From: Oerskovia paurometabola
GTDB lineage: Bacteria; Actinomycetota; Actinomycetes; Actinomycetales; Cellulomonadaceae
Length of the DNA: 64,000 nt
Direction: 5' to 3'
NCBI RefSeq assembly: GCF_016907365.1
Contig: NZ_JAFBBV010000001.1
Location: forward strand, 310,001 to 374,000
Shown here: one piece after another, positions 52,599 to 60,823 of the stretch
Numbering within the stretch: the first letter of the stretch is position 1
Layout: each line of letters starts with the position of its first letter
Notes under the pieces: model-generated
The model's input: the letters and a program-made list of their open reading frames with translations, nothing else
Told to the model about the DNA's origin: nothing
Database searches by the model: none
Position numbers and translations under genes: made by a program

Positions 52599-53216
52599 TC
52601 AGCCGGCGAGGTGTCGGCCCACGGGGTCCGGGGTCGCGATCGGCCGGCCCACGGTCAGGGCGTCGCGCATCGCCGGGTCGAGGTCGGCGAACACCGCGTC
52701 GGCCTGCGTCCCGGTCGCGTCGAGGACCGAGCTGAAGAAGCAGCGCGCGGACGCAGCCAGGATCACGTCGAGGATCTCGCCGTCGTCGAGCCCGAGGTCG
52801 CGCAGCTCGGTGAGGTCGGGCTCGGACATGTCGGCGGCCCCGGCGGCGACCTTGTCCGCGAGGTCCATGACGGCGCGGTCGATCGGGGAGAGCTGGACGG
52901 TGTCGTGCCCCTCGGCGACGTCGCGCACGGCGTCGGCACCGACGTGGTGGTCGGCGAGGACCGCGCCGTGCGCGAGCGCGCAGTACGTCGACCGGAGCCG
53001 CAGCGCCGCCGCGAGGGTCGCGAGCTCGTACCGGCGCGGCGACATGGACGCCTTGATCGCGCCGTTGAGCCCGATCCACGCGTCGAGCACCGCGGGCCGG
53101 TTCGCGAGGAGCCGCGTGAGGTTCGCGACGTACCCCAGCGACTCCTGGTCCTTCGCGAACGCTGCCGCGACGGCGCCGCTGGGCTCGCTCTCGTCGGCCT
53201 CTCGGATCCAGCTCAT
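52599..53216 (-). CDS. Carboxymuconolactone-decarboxylase/AhpD-family protein
   Basis: A 205-aa all-alpha protein of the CMD/peroxidase-related group. The core segment RLRSTYCALAHGAVLADHHVG has a Cys-x3-His pair in place of the CxxC of AhpD. VMDLADKVAAGAADMSEPDLTELR and DGEILDVILAASARCFF match the second half of the repeat. A peroxide-linked or hydrolytic role is possible. AAGGAGACC precedes ATG 53216. It lies downstream of the TetR gene on the same strand. Confidence 0.8.
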   Translation of the reverse strand: MSWIREADESEPSGAVAAAFAKDQESLGYVANLTRLLANRPAVLDAWIGLNGAIKASMSPRRYELATLAAALRLRSTYCALAHGAVLADHHVGADAVRDVAEGHDTVQLSPIDRAVMDLADKVAAGAADMSEPDLTELRDLGLDDGEILDVILAASARCFFSSVLDATGTQADAVFADLDPAMRDALTVGRPIATPDPVGRHLAG

Positions 53217-53346
53217 GGCAGGTCTCCTTCCCGGGCGGCTGTGCGCTCGCGGTAGGGAGCACCGCGCCCCGGGGCTGTCCCTCCAGGCTGGCACGGCGGC
53301 GGCGGGACCGGAAGGTCTCCCGCGCCGGCACTGTGAGAGGAGGCCG

Positions 53347-53937
53347 CTAGGCGTGGGGTGGCGTGCGGAGGCGGGCGAACTCCTGTGCGATCGCTGACCC
53401 GACGACCTGCCCCGGGGCGATGCCGGTCTCGTCGGCCGGTGCGATCGCGGTCAGCCCGGCCAGACCGATCCCGACCATGAGCAGGCGCAGGGCGGCGTCC
53501 CGGTTGCCGTCGTCGGGACGTTCCCGGTCGAGGAGCCGTTCGAGGACGGTGCAGACCTGCTGGAGCGACGCCAGGTACGCGGGGGCGAACTCCTGGGCGA
53601 ACCGCGCGTACGAGCCGGCCTCGGCCCAGAGGGCGAGGGCGCCGCTGTCCTGCCCGCCGCGTAGGCCCTCGAAGAAGTGGCCGACCGCCTCCTGCGGGTC
53701 GAGGCTCGCCGTCTCGACCTCGAACTGCTCGACCTCGGTCCGGGTGTACAGGAGCCAGGCCTCGGCGACGAGCTGCGTCGTCGACCCGAAGTGGTGGTGG
53801 ATCTGCCCCTGGGAGCCGCCGAGCTCGGCCGCCACCGATCGGGCCGTCACGGCGGCGATGCCGTCGCGTCCCAGGACGACCACGGCCGAGTCCAGGATGG
53901 TCCGGCGGCGCGCGTCTCGTGCGAGATAGCTCCCCAT
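53347..53937 (-). CDS. TetR-family transcriptional regulator
   Basis: A 196-aa repressor-type protein. The N-terminal helix-turn-helix (about 10-55) reads RRRTILDSAVVVLGRDGIAAVTARSVAAELGGSQGQIHHHFGS in sequence parts. A helical ligand-binding domain follows with no strong family match. It lies between the FBP-domain gene (28 bp upstream) and the CMD gene (130 bp downstream), all on one strand, and probably controls one of these or the palindrome at 54497. Confidence 0.88.
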   Translation of the reverse strand: MGSYLARDARRRTILDSAVVVLGRDGIAAVTARSVAAELGGSQGQIHHHFGSTTQLVAEAWLLYTRTEVEQFEVETASLDPQEAVGHFFEGLRGGQDSGALALWAEAGSYARFAQEFAPAYLASLQQVCTVLERLLDRERPDDGNRDAALRLLMVGIGLAGLTAIAPADETGIAPGQVVGSAIAQEFARLRTPPHA

Positions 53938-53964
53938 GGTCGTCTCCTCGGTGTCGGCAGCGGC

Positions 53965-54465
53965 CTATTGCATCACGACGGAGCGCACGAACGCGCTGGT
54001 CCGGGCGCGCAGCCCGTCGCGACGGGACGCGACGATCTGCGCGGCCGGCGGGTCGAGGGGGCCCGGGAGCGGGGTGCTGTGGACGTTCGTGTGGCAGTCG
54101 AGGTCGACGCACACGTAGATGCCGAGGGTGTCGAGGCGGGCGCGCTTGTCCGCCCCGGCGCGCGCGGCCGAGAACAGGGCGACCTCGTTGAAGCGGTGGG
54201 TGAAGCGGCACAGCGCGCACATCACGGCGCGGCTCGCGAGCTCGTTGCGGGTCGCCGACTGGCGGAGCATGACGCCGTGGGGCACCTCGTCGACGAGGGC
54301 GACGAGGTACGCGCGCAGGGGTGACCGGGGGTCGCGCCAGCCGAGGTAGTCGAGGCGGGACCAGTCGAGCGTGTCGAACGTGGCGGGGAGCCGCAGGGCC
54401 TTCGTCTCCTGCGTGGTCGTGTTCCTGAAGGCGTGGCGGGTCTCCTGCCGGGTCAGTGGTCGCAC
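53965..54465 (-). CDS. FBP (FusB-like EF-G-binding C-terminal zinc finger) domain protein
   Basis: A 166-aa protein with the treble-clef zinc site of FBP/FusB proteins: CALC (C83, C86) followed by RFTHRFNEVALFSA and then IYVCVDLDCHTNV (C119, C124). FusB-type proteins bind elongation factor G and release it from the ribosome, giving fusidic-acid tolerance; actinobacterial FBP proteins are largely unstudied. A 31-bp palindrome (54497-54527) lies just upstream. Together with the ABC-F gene this is the second translation-protection candidate in the window. Confidence 0.8.
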   Translation of the reverse strand: MRPLTRQETRHAFRNTTTQETKALRLPATFDTLDWSRLDYLGWRDPRSPLRAYLVALVDEVPHGVMLRQSATRNELASRAVMCALCRFTHRFNEVALFSAARAGADKRARLDTLGIYVCVDLDCHTNVHSTPLPGPLDPPAAQIVASRRDGLRARTSAFVRSVVMQ

Positions 54466-54496
54466 GTGCGGCTCCTCCGGTGTCCGTCGGTCAATT

Positions 54497-54527
54497 TGTA
54501 CGCGTGTTCAAGTTGGACACTAGTACA
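54497..54527. promoter_or_regulatory. 31-bp nested inverted repeat, putative operator
   Basis: TGTAC-N3-TGTTCAA-G-TTGGACA-N3-GTACA. The outer arms are perfect; the inner arms match at 6 of 7. It lies 32 nt upstream of the FBP gene and 142 nt upstream of the divergent amidohydrolase operon. The TetR protein encoded nearby is a candidate ligand. Confidence 0.6.
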
Positions 54528-54668
54528 GATGGATGCGGCAGGGCCCGCCCTTTTCCGTCCCGTTCTTCTGGGCGCCCAGGGAAATCACCCTCCCGCTCCG
54601 TCGCCGACGCGCGCCGACGGGTCTAGCGTCGAGAACAGGTACGCCCGTCGCTCGACCGGGGGGATCTC

Positions 54669-56210
54669 ATGTGGGCGATCCGTGGACGCGTCATGGCACT
54701 GTCGGACGACCGGTCGGTCGCGCCGTCCGAGTCCGCGGTCTTCACGGGCCGCGTGTGGATCGACGACGACGGCCGCGTCGCCGACGTCACCCGGAGCACG
54801 GCGAAGGGGCCCGCACGTTTCGACGGCTGCCCGGTCGTCGACGTCGGCAGCTCGCTCGTCCTGCCGGGCCTGATCGACCTCCACAACCACCTGGCCTACG
54901 ACACGCTGCCCCTGTGGACCGAGCCGTCCCAGGCCGTCCCGTTCGCGCACCACGACTCGTGGCCCCGCGCCAAGACCTACGCCGCGAGCACCACGTGGCC
55001 CGCGTACGCGTTCATCACCGCGAGCCCGCACGAGCTCCTCGCGTACGTCGAGACCAAGGCTCTCGTGGGCGGCACGACCTCGGTCCAGGGCTCCCCGCCC
55101 ATGAACCGCCCGCGCGACGGGTGGCTCGTGCGCGAGATCGACGACGAGAGCTTCGGGACCGGGGACCGCAACAAGGTCCTCGCGTCGGTCCTCACGGCCA
55201 AGCCCGCCGACCTCGCCGACCGCGCCAACCGCATGCGCGCCGGCTCGCTGTTCGTCTACCACTGCGCCGAGGGGCAGCCCGGCAGCCTCGTCGCCCGCGA
55301 GTACACCGACGCGGAGTCGGCCGGCTGTCTCCAGCCCCGGTTCGTCGCGGTCCACGCGACCGCGGTCGACGCGGCCGGCTTCGCCCGGTGGACCGACCCC
55401 GGGGCCGTCGTCTGGTCCCCCTTCTCCAACCTGTGGCTCTACGGCGTCACCACCGACGTCCCCGCGGCGAGGGACGCCGGAATCGCGGTGTGCCTCGGGG
55501 CCGACTGGGCGCCGTCGGGCAGCAAGAACGTCCTGGGTGAGCTCAAGGCCGCGCGCCTCGCCGCCGACCACGCCGGGTGGAGCCTCCGCGACGAGGACCT
55601 CGTGCGCATGGTGACCTGCGTGCCCGGCGACGTCCTCGCACGCGGCTGGGGGCGACAGACCGGGCGGCTGCAGCCCGGGGCGCTCGCGGACGTCCTCGTG
55701 CTGCGCGCCCAGCGTGGCGCCGACCCGTTCCGGGCCGTCGTGGCCGCGACCGAGGAGGACGTGGACCTCGTCGTGATCGACGGCGTCGCGCGCTACGGGA
55801 CGCCCGCGCTCACGGCCGCGGCGGGGGCGCCCGACCTCACGCCCCTCACGGTCGGCTCGCGCGACATGCGCCTGAGCCTCACGCACCCCGACGACGGTAC
55901 GACGCCCTGGGCGTGGTCCGACGTCGTCGACCGCCTCGAAGAGGTCCGCGCCGACCCGCAGGCCGAGATCACCGCGGCCCAGGCGCGGGCCGCGGCGTGG
56001 GCAGGGAGCCTCGGCGACGCGGGCGCGCCGCTGCGCCTCGCGCTCGACATGCCCACGGGCGTCGGCCCGGTCGGCGGGCTCCCGCGCGACCTCGGGACGA
56101 TCACCGTCCCGCCGCTCGAGTCCCTGACGCCCGACGACGCCTGGCTCGCGCAGGTCGTCGGGCGCGGCTTCCACGCGGGCGTGCTCGACGGCCTGCGCGC
56201 CTACTACTGA
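54669..56210 (+). CDS. Amidohydrolase-superfamily metal-dependent hydrolase
   Basis: A 513-aa member of the amidohydrolase fold. PGLIDLHNHLAYD carries the HxH metal motif (H72, H74), with further ligands in VYHCAEG and AVHATAVD and an Asp in CLGADWAPSGSKN. GRLQPGALADVLVL is the usual closing beta-sandwich segment. Substrates of the family are cyclic amides, nucleobases or similar; the specificity is unknown. GGGGGATCTC precedes ATG 54669, and TAGCGT at 54624-54629 is a possible -10. First gene of a three-gene operon with an S41 peptidase and a UDG-like protein. Confidence 0.85.
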   Translation: MWAIRGRVMALSDDRSVAPSESAVFTGRVWIDDDGRVADVTRSTAKGPARFDGCPVVDVGSSLVLPGLIDLHNHLAYDTLPLWTEPSQAVPFAHHDSWPRAKTYAASTTWPAYAFITASPHELLAYVETKALVGGTTSVQGSPPMNRPRDGWLVREIDDESFGTGDRNKVLASVLTAKPADLADRANRMRAGSLFVYHCAEGQPGSLVAREYTDAESAGCLQPRFVAVHATAVDAAGFARWTDPGAVVWSPFSNLWLYGVTTDVPAARDAGIAVCLGADWAPSGSKNVLGELKAARLAADHAGWSLRDEDLVRMVTCVPGDVLARGWGRQTGRLQPGALADVLVLRAQRGADPFRAVVAATEEDVDLVVIDGVARYGTPALTAAAGAPDLTPLTVGSRDMRLSLTHPDDGTTPWAWSDVVDRLEEVRADPQAEITAAQARAAAWAGSLGDAGAPLRLALDMPTGVGPVGGLPRDLGTITVPPLESLTPDDAWLAQVVGRGFHAGVLDGLRAYY

Positions 56211-56253
56211 GGTCGCACCGCAGCGATCCTGCCGACCCGGGGGAGGGAGCACG

Positions 56254-57969
56254 ATGACCGGGAGCACGAGCACCGACCCGCGCGACGCCCGCGTGCGGCG
56301 CCTGCTCGCCGAGGCCGCCACGGGCACGACCCTCGCCGACGTCCCCTCGGCCGCGCACCTCGACGGCGGCGAGCGGCTCCAGGTCGTCGACACGTTCGTC
56401 ACGGTCCTGGGCGGCCTCTACGCCCACCTGCCGGCCAAGCGCGCGGCCTACGCGAGCGACCCCGTGCAGGGGCTTACGCTGCTGCGCCGCCGCGCCGTCG
56501 ACCTGACCGACGCCGAGTTCCACCTCGCCCTCACGGGCATCCTCACCGGGCTGCGCGACGCGCACACCCGCTATGTCGGGCCCGTCGCCGCGCGGGGGCA
56601 GGTCGCGACCCTGCCGTTCCTGGTCGAGGCCTACGGCACCGGGCACGAGCCGCACTTCCTCGTGACCAAGGTGGGGCCCCGCGCCACCACGGACAGGTCC
56701 TTCGCCCCGGGCGTCGAGGTCCTCGCGTGGAACGGCGTGCCCATCGCCCGCGCGGTCGAGGTCCACGCCGACCGCGAGACCGGCGGACGGCCCGACGCGC
56801 GGCGCTCGCGGGCGCTCGAGTCGCTCACGTTCCGCGCGCTCGACTACGGCCCGCCGCCCGACGAGCACTGGGTCGTCGTCGAGTACCGGACGCGCCGCGG
56901 GGCGAGCCGGGAGACGCGCTTCGACTGGACGGTCGTCGCTCCCGGGCGGGCTGAGACGGCCGTGAGCCGGGCTACGCGGGCCGCGCTCAAGGTCGCGGTC
57001 GACCCGGCCGCGGACGCCGTGCGCCGGGCCAAGAAGCTCACGTTCGTCCCCGAGCTGTGGGCCACCGAGGACGAGGCCGAGCCTGCCGCGCCACCACCGC
57101 CGCCCCTCACCCCGGCGAGCGCGACGCGAGCGAGCGTCGCCCGCGCAGGGGGTGCTGCGCCGTCGGGCGGTGACTGGATCCCCACCCCGCTCCAGGACGT
57201 CCTCGCCGCGCGGGCGCTCGACGCCGACCACGGCCTGCTGCGCCTGTGGTCCTTCGACGTGGGCGACGACACCGCCTACCTCGACGAGATGACCCGGCTC
57301 CTGGGGCTGCTGCCCACGGGCGGGGTCGTCGTGGACCTGCGCGGCAACCCCGGCGGGCTCGTCTGGGCCGCCGAGCGCGCGCTGCAGCTCTTCACGGACC
57401 ACCCGGTCGTCCCCACGCGCTTCAGCCTCGTCGCCACGCCCCTCACCCGGCTCATGGCCGCCAGCCCGTTCAACCGGCTCGAGCTCGAGGCGTGGAACGG
57501 CTCGCTCCAGGACGCCGTGTCGACAGGCGAGCAGTACGCGCAGCCCCTGCCGCTGACCGACCCCGCCTGGTGCAACGACCGCGGACGGGTCTACCCCGGA
57601 CCCGCGGTCGCGGTCGTCGACCCGAACACGTACTCCTCGGGCGACCTGTTCGCGGCCGGGTGGGTCGACAACGACGTGGGGCCCCTCGTCGCCGTCGGGC
57701 AGGCCACCGGGGGCGGCGGGGCCAACGTGTGGACGCTGTCCCAGGTGCGCGACGCGCTCACGGGCACCGAGCGCGCGCTGCCGCCCATGCCCGCCGGGAC
57801 GTCGCTGACCGTCGCGGTGCGGCGGACCATCCGCTCGGGCCGGGGCGACGGCATCCCGGTCGAGGACCTCGGCATCGCGGGCGTCCCGTACGACATGACC
57901 CGCGACGACCTGCTGCGGGGCAACGTCGACCTCCAGGCGTTCTGCCTGGGGCTGCTCCGCGGCGGTTGA
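56254..57969 (+). CDS. S41-family (C-terminal-processing-like) serine peptidase, cytoplasmic
   Basis: A 571-aa protein. The catalytic part contains LLRLWSFDVGDDTAYLDEM, VVVDLRGNPGGLVWAAERAL and NTYSSGDLFAAGW (nucleophile Ser near 459), the S41 hallmarks, with a PDZ-like region around 110-165 (GVEVLAWNGVPIARAV). No signal peptide is seen, unlike most CtpA-type enzymes, so it probably acts inside the cell. A Pro/Ala linker lies at about 275-305. It starts 43 bp after the amidohydrolase stop with GGGAGGGAG as ribosome site. Co-transcribed with both neighbours. Confidence 0.83.
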   Translation: MTGSTSTDPRDARVRRLLAEAATGTTLADVPSAAHLDGGERLQVVDTFVTVLGGLYAHLPAKRAAYASDPVQGLTLLRRRAVDLTDAEFHLALTGILTGLRDAHTRYVGPVAARGQVATLPFLVEAYGTGHEPHFLVTKVGPRATTDRSFAPGVEVLAWNGVPIARAVEVHADRETGGRPDARRSRALESLTFRALDYGPPPDEHWVVVEYRTRRGASRETRFDWTVVAPGRAETAVSRATRAALKVAVDPAADAVRRAKKLTFVPELWATEDEAEPAAPPPPPLTPASATRASVARAGGAAPSGGDWIPTPLQDVLAARALDADHGLLRLWSFDVGDDTAYLDEMTRLLGLLPTGGVVVDLRGNPGGLVWAAERALQLFTDHPVVPTRFSLVATPLTRLMAASPFNRLELEAWNGSLQDAVSTGEQYAQPLPLTDPAWCNDRGRVYPGPAVAVVDPNTYSSGDLFAAGWVDNDVGPLVAVGQATGGGGANVWTLSQVRDALTGTERALPPMPAGTSLTVAVRRTIRSGRGDGIPVEDLGIAGVPYDMTRDDLLRGNVDLQAFCLGLLRGG

Positions 57970-57990
57970 GCGGGGACGACAGGAGGAGAC

Positions 57991-58770
57991 ATGAGCACCG
58001 ACCACGACCCCGGACCACCGCCCCAGGTCGCCGAGATCTTCGAGCGGCTCCCGGGCTACGGCGAGCACGCCGCGCTGTTCTGGCACGACTGGGGGCCGGT
58101 GTTCTACCGGGGCCGCCTCGACGGGTCCGCGCGCCTGCTCGTCATCGCGTCCGACCCCGGGCCGACCGAACGCATCGCGGGCCGCTCGCTGGTGGGCAAC
58201 GCGGGCCAGCGCGTCCAGGGCTTCCTCACCAAGCTCGGGCTGACGCGCAGCTACGTGTGCCTCAACGCCTACGCGTACGCGACGCTGCCCTCTCGCGCGG
58301 ACGAGGCCGCGCGAGAGATCCTGCGCGCGTCCGAGCACACGCGCTGGCGCAACGAGCTGTTCGACGCCGTCACGGGGCCAGGGCTCCAGGCGGTCGTCGC
58401 GTTCGGGGCTCAGGCGCGCGACGCGCTGGCGCGCTGGAAGGGCGCCCCGGACGTCCCCGTGCACAAGGTCCCGCACCCCTCGAGCCGCGACCCCGAGGCG
58501 TTGCTCGACGCGTGGCGCGACGCGGTCGGCGACCTGCGGGGCGTCGTGACCCCGGACCCCGACGGCGACCCGACCGTCCCGACCTACGGCGCGACCTTCG
58601 CGGAGGGCGACTACGCGCCGATCCCGCGCGGCGACCTTCCCTACGGGATGCCCGACTGGTTCGGGGACGACGCCTGGATCCGCGCGCTCGGCGAGAACGG
58701 CAGCGTCCGGCGACCACGCAGCGACGCCCTCCACACGATCGAGTGGAGGGCGCCGGGAGGAGCGGAGTGA
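57991..58770 (+). CDS. Uracil-DNA-glycosylase-superfamily protein of unknown activity
   Basis: A 259-aa UDG-fold protein. LLVIASDPGPTERIAGRSLVGNAGQRVQGFL (about residues 47-77) resembles motif A of family-4 type enzymes, with VAFGAQARDAL and a motif-B-like HPSS (near 163). The iron-sulfur cysteines of types 4 and 5 are absent, and the catalytic position in motif A differs, so base excision is not assured. It starts 21 bp after the S41 gene with AGGAGGAG. Membership in a hydrolase/peptidase operon makes a role outside ordinary repair possible. Confidence 0.75.
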   Translation: MSTDHDPGPPPQVAEIFERLPGYGEHAALFWHDWGPVFYRGRLDGSARLLVIASDPGPTERIAGRSLVGNAGQRVQGFLTKLGLTRSYVCLNAYAYATLPSRADEAAREILRASEHTRWRNELFDAVTGPGLQAVVAFGAQARDALARWKGAPDVPVHKVPHPSSRDPEALLDAWRDAVGDLRGVVTPDPDGDPTVPTYGATFAEGDYAPIPRGDLPYGMPDWFGDDAWIRALGENGSVRRPRSDALHTIEWRAPGGAE

Positions 58771-58775
58771 GGCCG

Positions 58776-58807
58776 GGACGTCCGGGGCCCGGGGACCCCG
58801 GTCGTCC
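58776..58807. terminator. Hairpin between convergent genes
   Basis: GGACG-T-CCGGGG (58776-58787) pairs with CCCCGG-T-CGTCC (58796-58807) with one mismatch and an 8-nt loop. It closes the three-gene operon and the convergent GT-C gene. Confidence 0.55.
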
Positions 58808-60339
58808 TACGGCTCGCCGCCCGGGGCCAGCACCCGCACGCCCCGCAGGTCCAGGACCGTCGTGGTCGTCCCGTCGAGGGTCCGCGTCGTCGCCTCGTCG
58901 AAGCCGTTCCCGATCGAACGCACCAGGAGCGTCGCCGACCCCGACGTCAGGTAGCGCAACGCCTCCCGCTGCCACGCGGCGTTCCGGGCGCGTGGTACGG
59001 GGGTCCCCGCGGAGTCCTTCGACCCGACGTCGTACGCGTACCCCGACAGGTCGACGGGCAGCTCGCAGCCGCGGGCCAGGTCACGGCTCAGGACGTCGGT
59101 CAGCGCGAGCAGCGCGGGGGAGTCGGCGCGGACGCACCCGTCGACCGGCAGGTGGGACCGCACCTCGGCGGCCGGGAACGGCACGACGCGCTGCGTCGCC
59201 GTCACCCCGGCCCCGAGGGTGAAGCCCAGGCACACGAGCGCCGCGACCGGCTCCCGCCAGCGCACCGGCACGAGCGAGACCGCCGCGGCCACGACGAGGA
59301 CCAGCGCCGGGACGACGAACGCCGCGTACTGCTGGTACGCCGACGGCGACGCCACGAGCACCACGGTCTGCACGACGAGCAGCACGACCCACAGGCGACC
59401 GCGCCGCCCGACCCAGGCGGCGACAGCCGCGACGACCACGGCGCCCAGCACCGCCCAGACCAGGGCGAGCTGCGCCGTCGGGGTCTGTACCCACTGCGCG
59501 TCGCCCGTGCCCGCGATCCACGTGAGCCGCTGGAGGACGCCCGTGTCGTTCTCGCGCGGTCGCCCGAGCTGGTCGAGCACCACCATGCGGAACATGTCCC
59601 CGCCCGCGGCCAGCGCGAACGGCGCCACCACGACCGCGACCGCCGCGAGGGCCCCTGCGGCCGCCCGCGCCGCGACCTTCCACCCCGCGGTCACGAGCAA
59701 CCAGACGACCACGACCGCGAGCGGCACGACGCCCCAGATCTTGACCGTCACGCCGAGCCCCAGGACCGCGCCGCCCGCCCACAGCCAGCCCACCCCGGGG
59801 CCGGTCGCGGGGTGCCGGTCCGCATCGAGGCCGCGCAGCACCAGCACCACCCCGCCCAGCAGGCACAGCGACCCCAAGGGCTCGAGCAGCGTGATGCGCT
59901 CGGCCCACGCCGCGGCGTACGACACGGCGTACAGGACGCCGCCGACGACCATCGCGGTCGTGCCCCACCGTCGCGCGACCCGCGTCACGAGGACCGCGTT
60001 CGCGGCGCCGACCAGCAGGAAGCCCACGCGCGCGGCGACCAGGGCGTCGCTGTCGCTCGTCCACGCGGTGAGCGCCGCGAAGGGCGTCAGGGCGAGCATC
60101 GAGCCGGGCGGGTGCAGGAGCAGGAAGTCGCGGTACGGCAGGAGGCCGTGCACGAACGACACGGCCGACGAGAAGTACACGCCGTCGTCGTACCCGTGAT
60201 ACCCGCGGAGGCCGACCGTCCCGCCCACGAGGTGCCACCGCACGAGGAACGCGAGCGCCCCGACCCCGGCGGCGACCGCCCAGCCCAGCGCAGCGCCCGG
60301 CCGGCGGTCCGGGCGGGGGATGCGGGGTGCGGGGCTCAC
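58807..60339 (-). CDS. GT-C-type polytopic membrane protein, putative glycosyltransferase
   Basis: A 510-aa protein with about eleven hydrophobic helices. The first loop carries GYHGYDDGVYFSSAVSF and LLLHPPGSM, typical of the acidic first-loop motif of lipid-linked sugar transferases (GT-C fold). A C-terminal extracytoplasmic domain of about 110 residues follows. Donor and acceptor are unknown. The GTG at 60339 has no clear ribosome site; the hydrophobic start at about residue 18 supports it within a few codons. The 57-bp palindrome copy 2 lies 73 bp upstream. Confidence 0.78.
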   Translation of the reverse strand: MSPAPRIPRPDRRPGAALGWAVAAGVGALAFLVRWHLVGGTVGLRGYHGYDDGVYFSSAVSFVHGLLPYRDFLLLHPPGSMLALTPFAALTAWTSDSDALVAARVGFLLVGAANAVLVTRVARRWGTTAMVVGGVLYAVSYAAAWAERITLLEPLGSLCLLGGVVLVLRGLDADRHPATGPGVGWLWAGGAVLGLGVTVKIWGVVPLAVVVVWLLVTAGWKVAARAAAGALAAVAVVVAPFALAAGGDMFRMVVLDQLGRPRENDTGVLQRLTWIAGTGDAQWVQTPTAQLALVWAVLGAVVVAAVAAWVGRRGRLWVVLLVVQTVVLVASPSAYQQYAAFVVPALVLVVAAAVSLVPVRWREPVAALVCLGFTLGAGVTATQRVVPFPAAEVRSHLPVDGCVRADSPALLALTDVLSRDLARGCELPVDLSGYAYDVGSKDSAGTPVPRARNAAWQREALRYLTSGSATLLVRSIGNGFDEATTRTLDGTTTTVLDLRGVRVLAPGGEP

Positions 60340-60411
60340 TTCTTCGAGTCTGCCCGGCGTGGCACCGGGCCGCGCGCGGAGGCCTGACGCCGCACCTCGC
60401 CGCCGCGCCGT

Positions 60412-60468
60412 CGAGTGCGGAGCAGCTGTCGTCGCGGCGGCCGATCGACGACGACTGCTCCGCGCTCA
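60412..60468. terminator. 57-bp palindromic element, repeat copy 2
   Basis: Same geometry as 39411-39467: arms 60412-60434 and 60446-60468, loop 11 nt. The arms pair at 19 of 23 positions (one of the others is G-U). The right arm differs from copy 1 at 3 of 23 bases. It lies 17 nt downstream of the 68-aa membrane protein gene and would end its transcription. Confidence 0.8.
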
Positions 60469-60485
60469 GCGGGAGGGCGGGGTCG

Positions 60486-60692
60486 TCAGAGGTTGAGGAG
60501 CGCGCCCGCGCCGATGCCCGCGAGGACCCCGACCGCGACGGTCGAGACCGTGAGCGCGACCGGGTGGGTGGGGGAGGTGTGCAGGCGCTGCCAGAGGCTC
60601 GGGGCAGGGGAGGCGGTCTGGGCGTGGTGGATCTCGCGGCGCGAGAGCCCGGCCGTGACGGGGGCGGGCTCGGTGGCGTGCTGGGTGCTCAT
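60486..60692 (-). CDS. Small single-pass membrane protein, 68 aa
   Basis: A soluble N-terminal half (about 40 residues with SLWQRLHTSP near the membrane) is followed by one C-terminal helix, PVALTVSTVAVGVLAGIGAGALL. No family was recognised. GGAGGTACGAACC gives a strong ribosome site for ATG 60692, which supports a real gene. It is closed by palindrome copy 2. Tail-anchored topology is likely. Confidence 0.7.
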   Translation of the reverse strand: MSTQHATEPAPVTAGLSRREIHHAQTASPAPSLWQRLHTSPTHPVALTVSTVAVGVLAGIGAGALLNL

Positions 60693-60823
60693 GGTTCGTA
60701 CCTCCGGGGTTGTGCGTTCACCACGGTAGACACGGTTGCGGGTCCCACGTGACGCGAGATGCGCGTGAAGAGAGTCACGTGGCCCCCGGTGGCGTGGCGT
60801 ACGGGGGTGGGGTATCCCCGGTG

